From Anaerolineaceae bacterium 46_22 (GTDB taxonomy: Bacteria; Chloroflexota; Anaerolineae; Anaerolineales; Anaerolineaceae): a DNA stretch of 28,299 nucleotides. The DNA lies in assembly GCA_001508595.1 (NCBI GenBank), contig LGHA01000002.1, positions 1-28,299 on the forward strand. Reading direction: 5' to 3'. The translations under genes and the position numbers were made by a program. The notes below the pieces were generated by a model. The model was not told where the DNA came from. It did no database searches and was given only the letters and a program-made list of their open reading frames with translations. Positions 1 to 8,265 of this stretch are shown one piece after another. Numbering within the stretch: position 1 is the stretch's first letter; each line of letters starts with the position of its first letter.

Positions 1-1569
1 AGCTTCCGTCGTCAGGATCATAGCAGCAATGGATGCTGCATTTTCCAGGGCACCACGGGTCACCTTGGCAGGATCAATCACACCGTCTTCAATCATGTCA
101 ACATATTGTTCAGTCAGGACATTATATCCGATGTGTTTATTGTTTTCTTTTTCCTGAGCCCTGCGGACATTCTCTACCACAACCGAGCCATCCTGGCCGG
201 CGTTAGCAGCAATCTTGCGCATGGGGATCTCAAGCGAATTTCGGACAACATTGACACCAATTTGTGCATCGGTGCTTTCCATTTGGAGACCATCGAGTGC
301 TTTGATGGCATTGATCAATGCGACACCGCCGCCGGAAACAATCCCTTCCTCAACCGCTGCACGGGTTGCGGAGAGCGCGTCTTCAACACGGTGTTTCTTC
401 TCTTTGAGCTCGGTCTCGGTCGCTGCGCCAACACGGATGATGGCAACACCGCCAGAGAGTTTGGCTAATCGTTCTTGCAGTTTCTCGCGGTCATAATCGC
501 TGGTTGAATTTTCAATTTCAACACGGATTTGCTCAATACGACCCTTGATGGCATCGGCATCACCTTTGCCGCCAACGATGGTTGTATCGTCTTTGGTGCT
601 GGCAACTTTCTCAGCCTGACCCAGATCCTGGATCGTTACGGTCTCAAGTTTGCGCCCGGTTTCTTCTGAAATGACGGTTGCGCCGGTCAATGTGGCAATA
701 TCCTGCAGCATTGCCTTGCGGCGGTCACCAAAACCTGGTGCCTTGATGGCTAAAACGTTCAGCATACCGCGTAATTTATTGAGTACCAGTGTTGCCAATG
801 CTTCACCGTCGATATCTTCAGCAACAATCACTAATTCGCGTTTGCCAACCTGCACAAGTTTCTCGAGCAGCGGAACAATATCTGCTGCGGCTGAAACCTT
901 CTTGTCATAAACAAGAACATGGGCATCCTCAATCACAGCTTCCATATTTTCCGCATCAGTGACAAAGTAGGGCGAAATATAACCACGATCAAATTGCATA
1001 CCTTCAACATATTCGGTCTCAAATTCAAGGCCGCGTGATTCTTCAACCGTGATAACGCCGTCTTTACCGACTTTATCCATCACTTCTGCAATCAGTTCGC
1101 CGATTTCGCGTTCCTGTGCGGAAATGGTGGCAACATTCGCAATTTCTTCTTTGGTGGTGATGTCAATTGCCTGCTCAAGGATTGAATCTGAAACGGCTTT
1201 TGCAGCAGCTTCAATACCGCGTTTGAGGAGCATTGGGTTTGCACCAGCAGCCAGGTTCTTGAGACCTTCAGTAACAATAGCATGTGCCAGAACAGTGGAG
1301 GTGGTTGTACCATCGCCAGCAATGTCATTGGTCTTTGTGGCTGCTTCTTTTAAGAGCTGAGCGCCCATATTCTCAAAGGGATCTTCCAGTTCAATTTCTT
1401 TTGCTACGGTCACACCATCGTGTGTGATTGTGGGGGAACCGAATTTCCGGTCAATTGCAACATTACGGCCTTTTGGGCCAAGTGTGGTCGCCACAGATTT
1501 GACGACGACATCAATACCCGCTTTTAAAGATCGTCGGGCGTCTTCAGAAAACTTAAGTTGTTTTGCCAT
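1..1569 (-). CDS. groEL: Chaperonin GroEL (60 kDa), 3' end outside window
   Basis: ATP-dependent group I chaperonin, which forms the double-ring cage that folds cytosolic proteins together with GroES. The reverse strand reads [18 protein letters not shown] from the ATG at 1569 and stays open for 523 codons to the window edge. Visible family features are the TLGPKGRNV segment, the GDGTTT nucleotide-binding motif near residue 87, the apical-domain sequences and the [11 protein letters not shown] stretch near residue 410. Only about 20 C-terminal residues and the stop should be missing compared with typical 540-550 residue GroELs. The start has a good ribosome-binding site (AGGAGT). It lies 27 bases behind groES and is presumably transcribed with it from the CIRCE-controlled promoter. 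Identity is certain; whether the usual GGM-rich tail is present cannot be seen. Confidence 0.98.
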   Translation of the reverse strand, partial: MAKQLKFSEDARRSLKAGIDVVVKSVATTLGPKGRNVAIDRKFGSPTITHDGVTVAKEIELEDPFENMGAQLLKEAATKTNDIAGDGTTTSTVLAHAIVTEGLKNLAAGANPMLLKRGIEAAAKAVSDSILEQAIDITTKEEIANVATISAQEREIGELIAEVMDKVGKDGVITVEESRGLEFETEYVEGMQFDRGYISPYFVTDAENMEAVIEDAHVLVYDKKVSAAADIVPLLEKLVQVGKRELVIVAEDIDGEALATLVLNKLRGMLNVLAIKAPGFGDRRKAMLQDIATLTGATVISEETGRKLETVTIQDLGQAEKVASTKDDTTIVGGKGDADAIKGRIEQIRVEIENSTSDYDREKLQERLAKLSGGVAIIRVGAATETELKEKKHRVEDALSATRAAVEEGIVSGGGVALINAIKALDGLQMESTDAQIGVNVVRNSLEIPMRKIAANAGQDGSVVVENVRRAQEKENNKHIGYNVLTEQYVDMIEDGVIDPAKVTRGALENAASIAAMILTTEA

Positions 1570-1596
1570 TTCTTATTACTCCTTGGTTCTTGTCGA

Positions 1597-1893
1597 TTAC
1601 TCGTTCAACTTGGCGAGAATGTCACTTTCTCGCATGATTAATAATTTTTTGCCTTCGTACTTGATCTCAGTGCCAGCATACTTTGCAAACAAGACTGTAT
1701 CGCCTTCTTTAACCTCAAGCGCCATATGGTCGCCATCATCATTGCGCTCGCCTGGACCTGCTGCAAGGACGGTACCCTTCTGGGGTTTTTCCTTGGCTGT
1801 TTCGGGAAGCACGATGCCTCCAGCGGTGATTTCTTCTTCCTCAATGGGTTGTACTACAAGCCTGTTTCCCAAAGGTTTTATTGAGATTGCCAT
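1597..1893 (-). CDS. groES: Co-chaperonin GroES (10 kDa)
   Basis: Heptameric lid of the GroEL folding chamber. The 98-residue product [11 protein letters not shown]... has the full GroES architecture: the N-terminal strand with [12 protein letters not shown], the mobile loop around residues 17-33 ([15 protein letters not shown]), the [10 protein letters not shown] region and the C-terminal [30 protein letters not shown]. An upstream in-frame ATG at 1905 would add four residues, but GGAGGA lies at the right distance before the ATG at 1893, so the shorter start is chosen. First gene of the groESL operon, preceded by a perfect CIRCE element about 50 bases upstream, so it is expected to be repressed by HrcA and induced by heat or misfolded protein. 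Confidence 0.98.
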   Translation of the reverse strand: MAISIKPLGNRLVVQPIEEEEITAGGIVLPETAKEKPQKGTVLAAGPGERNDDGDHMALEVKEGDTVLFAKYAGTEIKYEGKKLLIMRESDILAKLNE

Positions 1894-1942
1894 TCGTTCC
1901 TCCATTTAAAATTAGTGATTAAAAATTATTTTATTCATCATT

Positions 1943-1969
1943 TTAGCACTCTTATCCTGAGAGTGCTAA
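1943..1969 (-). promoter_or_regulatory. CIRCE operator (HrcA binding site) of groESL
   Basis: Perfect inverted repeat TTAGCACTC, 9-base spacer, GAGTGCTAA, identical to the consensus CIRCE half-sites. It lies 50 bases upstream of the groES start. HrcA binds this element and represses the operon when GroEL capacity is in excess. On the minus strand TTAGCA and TAAAAT flank an 18-base spacer overlapping the element, so a sigma-70-type promoter may be embedded in it; that part is inference. Confidence 0.97.
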
Positions 1970-2056
1970 CAACTTAATCTTACCTTTGTTCAAAAATGGC
2001 GTCAAGGGATTTTTGGGTGATTCTTACAAATTTTTTACATTCACCCATCAAATATT

Positions 2057-3448
2057 TTACGGTGTTGATTCCTCTGGTGTTGGCGTCTCTTCCGGTTCTG
2101 GCACGGTGTATGTACAAACTTCTTCTCCCGCCCTAACGATGCTCATAATTGAAGGATCATCCGCATACCGTGCCCGAAGCTGGTCAAAAATCCCCATCGC
2201 TTTTTCGCACTTATCATCTCCCTCCCGGTGCAAACCAGAAAGGACCGAACCATAGGTGAAATAATAGACCACCGTGCTGTCCGTTAAGGGCAAACCCTCT
2301 ACTGAAACCATGGGATCGACTTCGGGATCACACTCTCGAATTTCACAGCTTTGGGCTGCATCACAGCCTTCAATAGCACACTCAAAGGCAGGGATCGCGC
2401 CCTCATAGTTGCGTGACTTGTGGTAAACCACCCCTAATTGTCCATAAACATCCGGGCTGGCAGGTGTAAACTCTAGCGCTCGATTAACATTCAATGCCGC
2501 AGCAAAAAATTCCCCGTCCTGGGCATAAGTGTTGGCAATTGCTAAATAAGGGATGGGATCAATAATGCCAAGCTGTTCATTGAGATTCGCGGCCGTCGCG
2601 AAGTTTTCTAAAGCTTGATCATAATAGAGTTGGGAGAGATTGGGATAGAGACTCCCAAGATGCCGATAGATCCTCCCAACGGCAATATAAAGATAAGTGT
2701 AATTGGGCATAATATCGATCGCTTTTTCGTATTCCTGGATGGCAAGATTGTATTCCCCTAAGGTTTCATAGGTATAAGCCTGGATACGGTGAACATCCAT
2801 TAAACCCGGGTCTCTTTCCACTGCCTGTTCAATATACTGCTGTGCCTGGTTCCATTTTTTCTGATCAACCAGAATTTCAGCATAATAGGCAAGTGCCATT
2901 GTGTTTGTGTTGTCAATCTGAAGTGCCAATACAGCTTCAGCTTCTGCCTCGTTTAATATATCTTCTGAAACATCATCCTCCACCAGAATGGGATTAGAAT
3001 TCCAATCCAGCACAAACGCTCTCACAGCTAACACTTCGCTATTATTGGGTGCTAATTCTTTGGCACGATTGATCGAATCTAAAGCTTCTTGCAATCGCGC
3101 CACTTGATCAGCGTTCGTTGTCACCAGGGCAGAAGAATATGTTTGTATGCGCGCTAACTGAACATACAAATCAGGGTCATTGGGATCCATATCTATAGCT
3201 TTCTTATAAGCAGCAATCGCCGCGTTAAGATTTCCAGCTTCGAAATGGGTCTGTCCTTCGATTACAAAGGAATTTGTCGTCCGGGTTGGGGTAGGCGTGG
3301 GCATAAACAGCGGCTGAACATCCCCTTTGGCAATCCCCGTAAGCACGGTCCCGAAGAAAACAATTAAGACCAGCAATACCAATACCATATAGGGATTGTT
3401 TTGTTTGCGTTTATTTCTGAAAGTCGGTTCTTTACCCTGTAAATACAT
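2057..3448 (-). CDS. Membrane-anchored TPR repeat protein (copy A)
   Basis: Function unknown; probably a protein-interaction scaffold on the outer face of the membrane. The 463-residue product begins MYLQGKEPTFRNKRK, has one hydrophobic anchor at about residues 20-40, then a Pro-Thr linker (PTPTPTR), then a long run of tetratricopeptide repeats with the usual W/L-G-Y-A-P spacing (for example AIAAYKKAIDMDPNDPDLYVQL and AIQEYEKAIDIMPNYTYLYIAV). A cysteine-containing stretch (CAIEGCDAAQSCEIREC) sits near residue 360 and has no counterpart in the neighbour. The C-terminus is another Pro-Thr-Glu tail. It lies 25 bases downstream of a paralogue with the same layout, so the two are probably co-transcribed. 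The MYLQG start is supported by the matching MYLKG start of the paralogue, although no strong ribosome-binding site is seen. Confidence 0.85.
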   Translation of the reverse strand: MYLQGKEPTFRNKRKQNNPYMVLVLLVLIVFFGTVLTGIAKGDVQPLFMPTPTPTRTTNSFVIEGQTHFEAGNLNAAIAAYKKAIDMDPNDPDLYVQLARIQTYSSALVTTNADQVARLQEALDSINRAKELAPNNSEVLAVRAFVLDWNSNPILVEDDVSEDILNEAEAEAVLALQIDNTNTMALAYYAEILVDQKKWNQAQQYIEQAVERDPGLMDVHRIQAYTYETLGEYNLAIQEYEKAIDIMPNYTYLYIAVGRIYRHLGSLYPNLSQLYYDQALENFATAANLNEQLGIIDPIPYLAIANTYAQDGEFFAAALNVNRALEFTPASPDVYGQLGVVYHKSRNYEGAIPAFECAIEGCDAAQSCEIRECDPEVDPMVSVEGLPLTDSTVVYYFTYGSVLSGLHREGDDKCEKAMGIFDQLRARYADDPSIMSIVRAGEEVCTYTVPEPEETPTPEESTP

Positions 3449-3473
3449 AGCTTTGATTCAATTAACTGCTAAT

Positions 3474-4781
3474 TTAGCCTTCATCCTGTGTTTCAGGGGT
3501 ACTTGTAGGCGCAGACGGCTGTTCACCTTCTTCACCATCTTCTGGTGGGGTCGGTGTTGGTGGGTTTTCCTGAAATTCCTGACAAATTTCAATAATCGCC
3601 TCAGCATTATAGACCGCCGTCTCATCATCAGGCACAGTTTGCAGCATGGCATTTGCCACCTGAACCGCTTCGTTACACCGATTAACACGTGCTAATGCCA
3701 GCCCATAACGGCTGTAATACTCCATGATCGTCATTGAATAATCCAGGGGCAAGCCTTCAACCACAGTCCCATCTTCTGTTTCACCACCCCTGACAGCCAA
3801 TTCAAGGGATTCAATAGCACGATTGTATTGCAAGTCCCGGTAATACATCGATCCCAGGTTACCGTGCAAATATGGGTCGCTTGGGTCAGTGTTCACAGCC
3901 TGTTCGGCGTACTGCACAGCTTTTGCGAACTCACCAATTCGAGCATAGACCCGGGAGATATACCAGTTCGGATCCGGATTGCTTGGGTCGAGGGAATAAG
4001 CCTTTGTAAACTCAAAGACTGCCTGGTCGTAGGATTCTACAGCCAGGTAGTTCCTGCCGAGCGCCATGTGCAGGTCAGCCACAGAATCGTTCAGCTCAAT
4101 TGCCGCCTGAAGCTGCTGAATTGCTTCTTCATAATTGCTGGTGATTTCCAAAACAAAGCCGCGCGACCAGCGTGCTTCCATTAACTGCGGGTTGAGCTCA
4201 AGCGCCAAACGTGATTCCTCAATGGCTGCATCAAGGGTGCCAAGCCCGCCAACATTATTGGATGACTGCAATGCCAGGATATAAGCGTAGACTGCGTGTG
4301 ATAGGGCATCATTGGGGTTCAGCGCTAAACCCGCTTTTACATCAGCCTCAGCTTCAAGGTAATCACTAAGGAAACCCTTCGCCCAACCAAGCAAGGCATA
4401 AGCTTCTAGGCGTGTCTTATCCAATAAGAGCGCATTTTCAGCATTTTCTTTCGCACCTTCATAATCACCATTATAAATTTGCAGCCTGGCAAGTGTGACG
4501 TAATTTGAAATGTCCTGAGGATCTGATTTAATTGCTGCCTGGTAGGCTTCCATTGCCAGACCCGTCCTGCCTTCAGCCAGGTAAGCAGCTGCTTCATCTG
4601 AGAAGGATTGCGGACTGCGTGTGGGTGTCGGTGTTGGCAAGAAAGGCGGCGGCAATGTGGGGATAACGTAAATATTCAAGTAAACAAAAAAGCCAATAGC
4701 AAGCAGTAGAATCCCAATTAACCATGGGTTAGATGGTTTTCTGCGCCTGTTCATTGACCACTTACTGCCTTTTAAGTACAT
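3474..4781 (-). CDS. Membrane-anchored TPR repeat protein (copy B)
   Basis: Paralogue of the next gene, 435 residues from the ATG at 4781 (MYLKGSKWSMNRRRKP). It has a short basic N-terminus, one transmembrane segment (about residues 22-42), the linker PTPTPTRSPQSF and about eight TPR units covering roughly residues 60-380. The TPRs include AMEAYQAAIKSDPQDISNYV and AVQYAEQAVNTDPSDPYLHG. The tail is low-complexity Pro-Thr-Glu. An upstream in-frame ATG at 4817 exists, but MYLKG aligns with the start of the neighbouring copy, so the shorter start is preferred; the ATG at 4754 is a further possibility. The positively charged start followed by a single helix predicts cytoplasm-in, TPR-out topology. 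No enzymatic motif is present. Confidence 0.85.
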   Translation of the reverse strand: MYLKGSKWSMNRRRKPSNPWLIGILLLAIGFFVYLNIYVIPTLPPPFLPTPTPTRSPQSFSDEAAAYLAEGRTGLAMEAYQAAIKSDPQDISNYVTLARLQIYNGDYEGAKENAENALLLDKTRLEAYALLGWAKGFLSDYLEAEADVKAGLALNPNDALSHAVYAYILALQSSNNVGGLGTLDAAIEESRLALELNPQLMEARWSRGFVLEITSNYEEAIQQLQAAIELNDSVADLHMALGRNYLAVESYDQAVFEFTKAYSLDPSNPDPNWYISRVYARIGEFAKAVQYAEQAVNTDPSDPYLHGNLGSMYYRDLQYNRAIESLELAVRGGETEDGTVVEGLPLDYSMTIMEYYSRYGLALARVNRCNEAVQVANAMLQTVPDDETAVYNAEAIIEICQEFQENPPTPTPPEDGEEGEQPSAPTSTPETQDEG

Positions 4782-4864
4782 ATTAGTATCATAGCACCCC
4801 GAAATAATTTCAGTCAAGCATGTCTAATCCTGCCAGAGCCGATATAAACGCAAGAATTTTACGA

Positions 4865-4897
4865 AAACACCCTGCAAAGAACATTTGCAAGGTGTTT
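4865..4897 (-). terminator. Intrinsic terminator-like hairpin after the CopD-like gene
   Basis: Inverted repeat AAACACC/GGTGTTT followed by TGCAAA/TTTGCA across one mismatch, with a 5-base loop (4879-4883). On the minus strand the stem runs into TTTTCG, giving a short U-tract. It separates the CopD-like gene from the TPR pair. Confidence 0.65.
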
Positions 4898-4918
4898 AAT
4901 TTCTGATTTTTTTAATTT

Positions 4919-4938
4919 ATCGAGAGAATTTTCTCGAT
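4919..4938 (+). terminator. Second hairpin with T-run on the plus strand
   Basis: ATCGAGA, a 6-base loop, then TCTCGAT, followed on the plus strand by TTTTT. No plus-strand gene ends here, so it is either part of a bidirectional transcription barrier with the adjacent hairpin or an mRNA 3'-end structure of the minus-strand CopD-like gene. Confidence 0.35.
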
Positions 4939-4959
4939 TTTTCCTTAATTTCTGCCGAT

Positions 4960-5433
4960 TTACCCTATGGCTGAGCTGATCCCACTCAGGAACAATACAA
5001 TCACACCCAACAAAGTATTCAACAACAAAAGGAGGCCATAAAGTTTTTGCTGCCTGGCGTCAAAGCTCATGATCTTTTTACCGAGAACGAATCTGCGATA
5101 GACTGCGATCAGGATCATCACGAAGATCAGCAAATGTTTTACCGACAGCAAGGCATTATAAGTGTTAGAAAAACTCATAAATCCCGAATAAGCCTGGGAC
5201 TGTTTGCCAAGCAGTAAACCGGTAATCCATAAACCAATGATGCTGACCAAGGTAACTGTACCCAGTCGCTTTTGATAGGCAATAAGAAGCGCTCCCAACC
5301 CTTTTATTTTTTCCTTTGCGTTCTTAAAAACAGGCATAAAAGTGATGGCCGTTGTCAGCAAACCGCCAATCCACAGCGCAGTGAATACATCGTGCAATGA
5401 ACGCACAACGCCAAATACAAACATCTTTGGCAT
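4960..5433 (-). CDS. Four-helix membrane protein, CopD-like
   Basis: A 157-residue integral membrane protein with four predicted helices, at about residues 12-34, 57-76, 95-115 and 131-152. His14 in helix 1 (RSLHDVFTALWIGG) and His100 in helix 3 (SVKHLLIF) resemble the conserved histidines of the CopD/DUF2269-type membrane domain, which are thought to bind heme or copper. The H-x6-W-x-GG pattern supports that family, but I cannot assign a substrate. It is preceded by a 16-base palindrome 61 bases before the start codon and by a Crp/Fnr regulator gene, suggesting control by that regulator. Copper transport is only one option; small uncharacterised heme proteins of this shape are also common. 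Confidence 0.6.
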   Translation of the reverse strand: MPKMFVFGVVRSLHDVFTALWIGGLLTTAITFMPVFKNAKEKIKGLGALLIAYQKRLGTVTLVSIIGLWITGLLLGKQSQAYSGFMSFSNTYNALLSVKHLLIFVMILIAVYRRFVLGKKIMSFDARQQKLYGLLLLLNTLLGVIVLFLSGISSAIG

Positions 5434-5493
5434 AAATTTTCCCTTTCTCTAATTCGAATTACCTCTACTATAACTCCCCCAAATAACAATTTC

Positions 5494-5509
5494 TTCGACT
5501 AAAGTCGAA
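5494..5509 (-). promoter_or_regulatory. Putative Crp/Fnr-family operator upstream of the CopD-like gene
   Basis: Perfect palindrome TTCGACT-AA-AGTCGAA, which can be read as TCGAC-N4-GTCGA. The five-base half-sites separated by four bases match the geometry of FNR/DNR-type sites (TTGAT/C-N4-G/ATCAA). It lies between a Crp/Fnr gene and the start of the gene it probably controls. No T-run follows it on the minus strand, which argues against a terminator. Confidence 0.5.
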
Positions 5510-5530
5510 ATTCACCCTGACAGCCCTTGA

Positions 5531-6211
5531 TCATTCAAATTTTTCTGTAATTGCCTTAAGTCTATCGCTGTCAAGGATCTTGATTAGTTTACGGCTGATC
5601 GATATCAAGCCCTGGCGTTCAAATTTTTGCAGGATACGGTTGACAACATCGACTACTGTCCCTAAATGTGCAGCGATTTCTGCCTGGGTTTTCCAGGTTT
5701 GCCGCCTGACGATTCCGTCCTTTGCCTCATCAAGCAGGTAACGGGCTAATCGCTGTTCAACAGAATACAGAGATAAATTCTCAACGTGATTAAGCAAAAT
5801 CTGAATTCTTTTCGCCAGGTTCACAATTACCGCCCTGGCAAAACTTGAAGATTGGTCCAGCAAGACTTCGACATCCGATTTATTGAGATAATAAATATCC
5901 GCCTTTTCCAGTGCGATGATTGTGGCCGCGTTAGGTTCCTCTGAGAAAACAGAGTATTCATTAATGACTTCCTTTGGCCCTATAAAACGTAATGTTTGCT
6001 GGCGGCCTTCTTTTGATGTCTTCTCTGACTTAAACCAGCCTTTTTCAACAAAGATGAGCTGGTCCGAAAGTTCACCTTTTAAAAGAATTATTTCATCTTT
6101 TTCCACGGCTCGATAATGCAGCAGCTTTTGGATCCTGGCAAGGTCTTCTTCCTTAAAATCCTGGAACAAGGAGAATTTTTTAAGTGTGTCAATTGGAATC
6201 AGGTTTGCCAT
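5531..6211 (-). CDS. Crp/Fnr-family transcriptional regulator
   Basis: A 226-residue DNA-binding regulator. Residues about 15-125 form a cyclic-nucleotide-binding-type beta-roll (ILLKGELSDQLIFVEKGWFKSEKT, then the FIGPKEVINEYSVFSEEPNAATIIAL region). A dimerisation helix (FARAVIVNLAKRIQILLNHV) follows, then a winged helix-turn-helix at about 165-215 (TQAEIAAHLGTVVDVVNRILQKFERQGLI). No N-terminal cysteine cluster is present, so it is not a canonical [4Fe-4S] FNR, and the effector is unknown. It lies 24 bases behind the 6-phosphogluconolactonase gene in the same direction. AGGAGG precedes the ATG by a slightly long 13 bases. A likely target is the palindrome just downstream. Confidence 0.9.
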   Translation of the reverse strand: MANLIPIDTLKKFSLFQDFKEEDLARIQKLLHYRAVEKDEIILLKGELSDQLIFVEKGWFKSEKTSKEGRQQTLRFIGPKEVINEYSVFSEEPNAATIIALEKADIYYLNKSDVEVLLDQSSSFARAVIVNLAKRIQILLNHVENLSLYSVEQRLARYLLDEAKDGIVRRQTWKTQAEIAAHLGTVVDVVNRILQKFERQGLISISRKLIKILDSDRLKAITEKFE

Positions 6212-6235
6212 GATCGGATTATTGCCTCCTGGGAA

Positions 6236-6982
6236 TCACTTTGCGTTTTCCTGGTCAGACAGTTTTTTCGCCGCAGCCTGGTCCAGGAACCATACCATCT
6301 GCCCATTTTTGGGTTCAATTAATTGGATTGGCTTTTCATCAGGCTGAAAACCGCCTTCCAACACCTCAACCAGCATATCTGCCTTTGACTCCCCAACGGC
6401 AAGCACAGCAATGTGACGGGCAGCATTGATCGCATTTTTAGTTAGAGTCAATCGCCAGGTGTCCATGTCAGGGGCATAATTTTCAAAAAACCAGCGATCT
6501 TCTTCCTTTAATCCTGCAGAATGGGGGAAAAGCGAGGCTGTGTGCCCGTCATCACCCATCCCAAGAAGAACCAGGTCAAACTTCGGGTAATCGCCTTTAA
6601 AGAAATCTCTTAACGCCGCTTCGTAAGATCGGGCAGCCATGCTTGGTTCGAATTCTGCCGGGACACGGTGAACATTCTCTTCGGGAATACGGATATGATC
6701 CAACAAGGCTTTTTTGACCATACGGTAATTTGAATCCGGATGGTCTGGTGGAACACAGCGTTCATCCCCCCAGAAGAGGTGGATATTTTTCCAATCTAGC
6801 TGCTTCTTTTTTCCAGGTAACCCCAGGGTTCTGTAAATTGGCTCCGGGGTGCTGCCGCCTGAAAGGGCGACAGAAAAAATGCCGTGATCCTGTATGGATG
6901 TACGCGCCAGATCTATGAAATATTCAACAACGGACTGGTTCAGGTCCTCACGTCTTGAGAAAATTTCTATACTATAATTCAT
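6236..6982 (-). CDS. pgl: 6-phosphogluconolactonase
   Basis: Hydrolyses 6-phosphoglucono-lactone to 6-phosphogluconate, the second step of the oxidative pentose phosphate pathway. The 248-residue product (MNYSIEIFSRREDL...) has the DevB-type glucosamine-6-phosphate isomerase/lactonase fold with SVALSGGSTPEPIYRTL (about residues 36-52), the IHLFWGDERCVPPDHPDSNYRM motif (about 68-89) and LVLLGMGDDGHTASLFP (about 138-154). The upstream TTG at 7003 could add seven residues, but GGAG stands 8 bases before the ATG at 6982, so that start is used. First gene of a short unit with the Crp/Fnr gene. No glucose-6-phosphate dehydrogenase or 6-phosphogluconate dehydrogenase is in the window. Confidence 0.95.
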   Translation of the reverse strand: MNYSIEIFSRREDLNQSVVEYFIDLARTSIQDHGIFSVALSGGSTPEPIYRTLGLPGKKKQLDWKNIHLFWGDERCVPPDHPDSNYRMVKKALLDHIRIPEENVHRVPAEFEPSMAARSYEAALRDFFKGDYPKFDLVLLGMGDDGHTASLFPHSAGLKEEDRWFFENYAPDMDTWRLTLTKNAINAARHIAVLAVGESKADMLVEVLEGGFQPDEKPIQLIEPKNGQMVWFLDQAAAKKLSDQENAK

Positions 6983-7111
6983 CAAATTTCTCCATTTATA
7001 CAATTGCCTTGATAATTAATTGTCTATCTGAATTTTATCATCCGGGTTTGTTAGTCATAAAAATTCGTCAAACTGAATGGGCAGGATTATTTTACCAAGC
7101 AGTAAACAAAG

Positions 7112-7131
7112 TGCCCGGTTTTACCCGGGCA
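7112..7131 (-). terminator. Intrinsic terminator of the dnaJ-like gene
   Basis: TGCCCGG, 6-base loop, CCGGGCA, followed on the minus strand by a T-rich stretch (CTTTGTTT). It lies 11 bases beyond the stop codon of the dnaJ/cbpA gene. Confidence 0.75.
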
Positions 7132-7141
7132 ACCATAACAC

Positions 7142-8098
7142 TTATTTGACAGATTTTTGCAATTCTTTAAATTTCGTCTTCTGTTCAGCCGTCAGGTTTT
7201 TAGGTACCTGCACCTGTAAAGTTACATACAGGTCACCCCGTTGGTCAGGATGGTTTAATTTCGGCATTCCCAATCCTTTCAAACGAAAGGTCTTTCCCGA
7301 ATCAGACTCCGGAGGAACGGTCAGCTTGACTCGCTTATCAATGGTTGAAACTTCAAGCTCGCCGCCCAAAAGTGCTGTAAAGAAATCCACCGGTTGATCG
7401 ATCCTCAAGTCATCACCATCTCGTGAGAAATTCGGGTGGGAAGCAACTTTGATTTTGAGGTACAGGTCACCGGAGCCGCGAGGCCCAGCACCGCCCTGTC
7501 CGCTCAACCGAATTTTTGAACCGGTTTTAACGCCGGGGGGGATGCTGGCTTCAATCCTGCGCCCATCTTCAAAAGTCAAAAGCCGGGTCGTCCCATTGAA
7601 AGCTTCTTCAAGTGAGATTTGAACGCTGTGTTCAATGTTCTGCCCACGCTGCATGCTGCTCGCCCTCGATCCACGAGAAGTCCGCTGAGATGACCTGGCA
7701 CCTGGCATACCGCCAAATAGGGTTGTAAAGAAATCCGAAAATCCGCCTAATCCGCCGCCAAACATTTGCTCAAATTCTTCCTGGGACACAGTACGGTAAC
7801 CACCGCCGGGAGCGCCCTGGTTTGCCCACTGCGACCAATCAAAATCCTCAGCACGCCCACCTGTTTGCTGGTATTGCTTCCATTGTGAACCAAAGCGATC
7901 GTACTTGCTGCGTTTTTCTTCATCAGAAAGTACCTGGTAAGCTTCGTTGATGTCCTTAAATTTTTCTTCAGCACCAGGATCATCAGGATTCACATCCGGA
8001 TGGTATTTTCGAGCCAGCTTTCGATATGCTTTTTTAATCTCGTCCTGGCTCGCGTCTTTTTTGACGCCCAAAATCTGGTAATAATCTCGATATTGCAT
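7142..8098 (-). CDS. DnaJ/CbpA-type J-domain co-chaperone without zinc finger
   Basis: Type B Hsp40 of 318 residues that would stimulate DnaK ATPase activity and deliver substrates. The J domain spans residues 1-70 with the HPD motif at His33-Asp35 ([12 protein letters not shown]). It is followed by a Gly/Phe-rich region ([20 protein letters not shown]) and a Ser/Arg-rich patch at about 130-150. Two beta-sandwich substrate-binding domains complete the chain ([18 protein letters not shown], then [15 protein letters not shown] and the [15 protein letters not shown] end). The four CxxCxGxG repeats of true DnaJ are absent, so CbpA-like is the better label. It has its own terminator downstream and the plsC terminator upstream, so it is monocistronic. 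TAGAAT about 20 bases before the start could be the -10 box. No CIRCE is seen here, unlike groESL. Confidence 0.93.
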   Translation of the reverse strand: MQYRDYYQILGVKKDASQDEIKKAYRKLARKYHPDVNPDDPGAEEKFKDINEAYQVLSDEEKRSKYDRFGSQWKQYQQTGGRAEDFDWSQWANQGAPGGGYRTVSQEEFEQMFGGGLGGFSDFFTTLFGGMPGARSSQRTSRGSRASSMQRGQNIEHSVQISLEEAFNGTTRLLTFEDGRRIEASIPPGVKTGSKIRLSGQGGAGPRGSGDLYLKIKVASHPNFSRDGDDLRIDQPVDFFTALLGGELEVSTIDKRVKLTVPPESDSGKTFRLKGLGMPKLNHPDQRGDLYVTLQVQVPKNLTAEQKTKFKELQKSVK

Positions 8099-8208
8099 AA
8101 ATAATTCCTTTTACCTACATTCTAACCTGATAATTTTAAGACAAGTATATCTGAAAATCATTAGAGGTCGTACTATCAAATAATACCTCAAGCAGCTTCT
8201 CGATATAC

Positions 8209-8240
8209 AAAAATAGGCTGGAATCAAGCATTTCCAGCCT
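8209..8240 (-). terminator. Intrinsic terminator of plsC
   Basis: AGGCTGGAA (8215-8223), 8-base loop, TTCCAGCCT (8232-8240). On the minus strand the hairpin runs directly into ATTTTTG, a good U-tract. It lies 25 bases beyond the acyltransferase stop codon. Confidence 0.88.
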
Positions 8241-8265
8241 CAAAATAATCATATTCCAATTTATT

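Noticed and set aside
1424..1909. Plus-strand ORF of 161 codons opposite groES/groEL
   Set aside because: It is antisense to two certain chaperonin genes and its translation has no family resemblance.
3280..3310. Repetitive Pro-Thr coding segments in the TPR genes as DNA repeats
   Set aside because: They encode the usual low-complexity linkers after the membrane anchor and are not independent DNA repeats.
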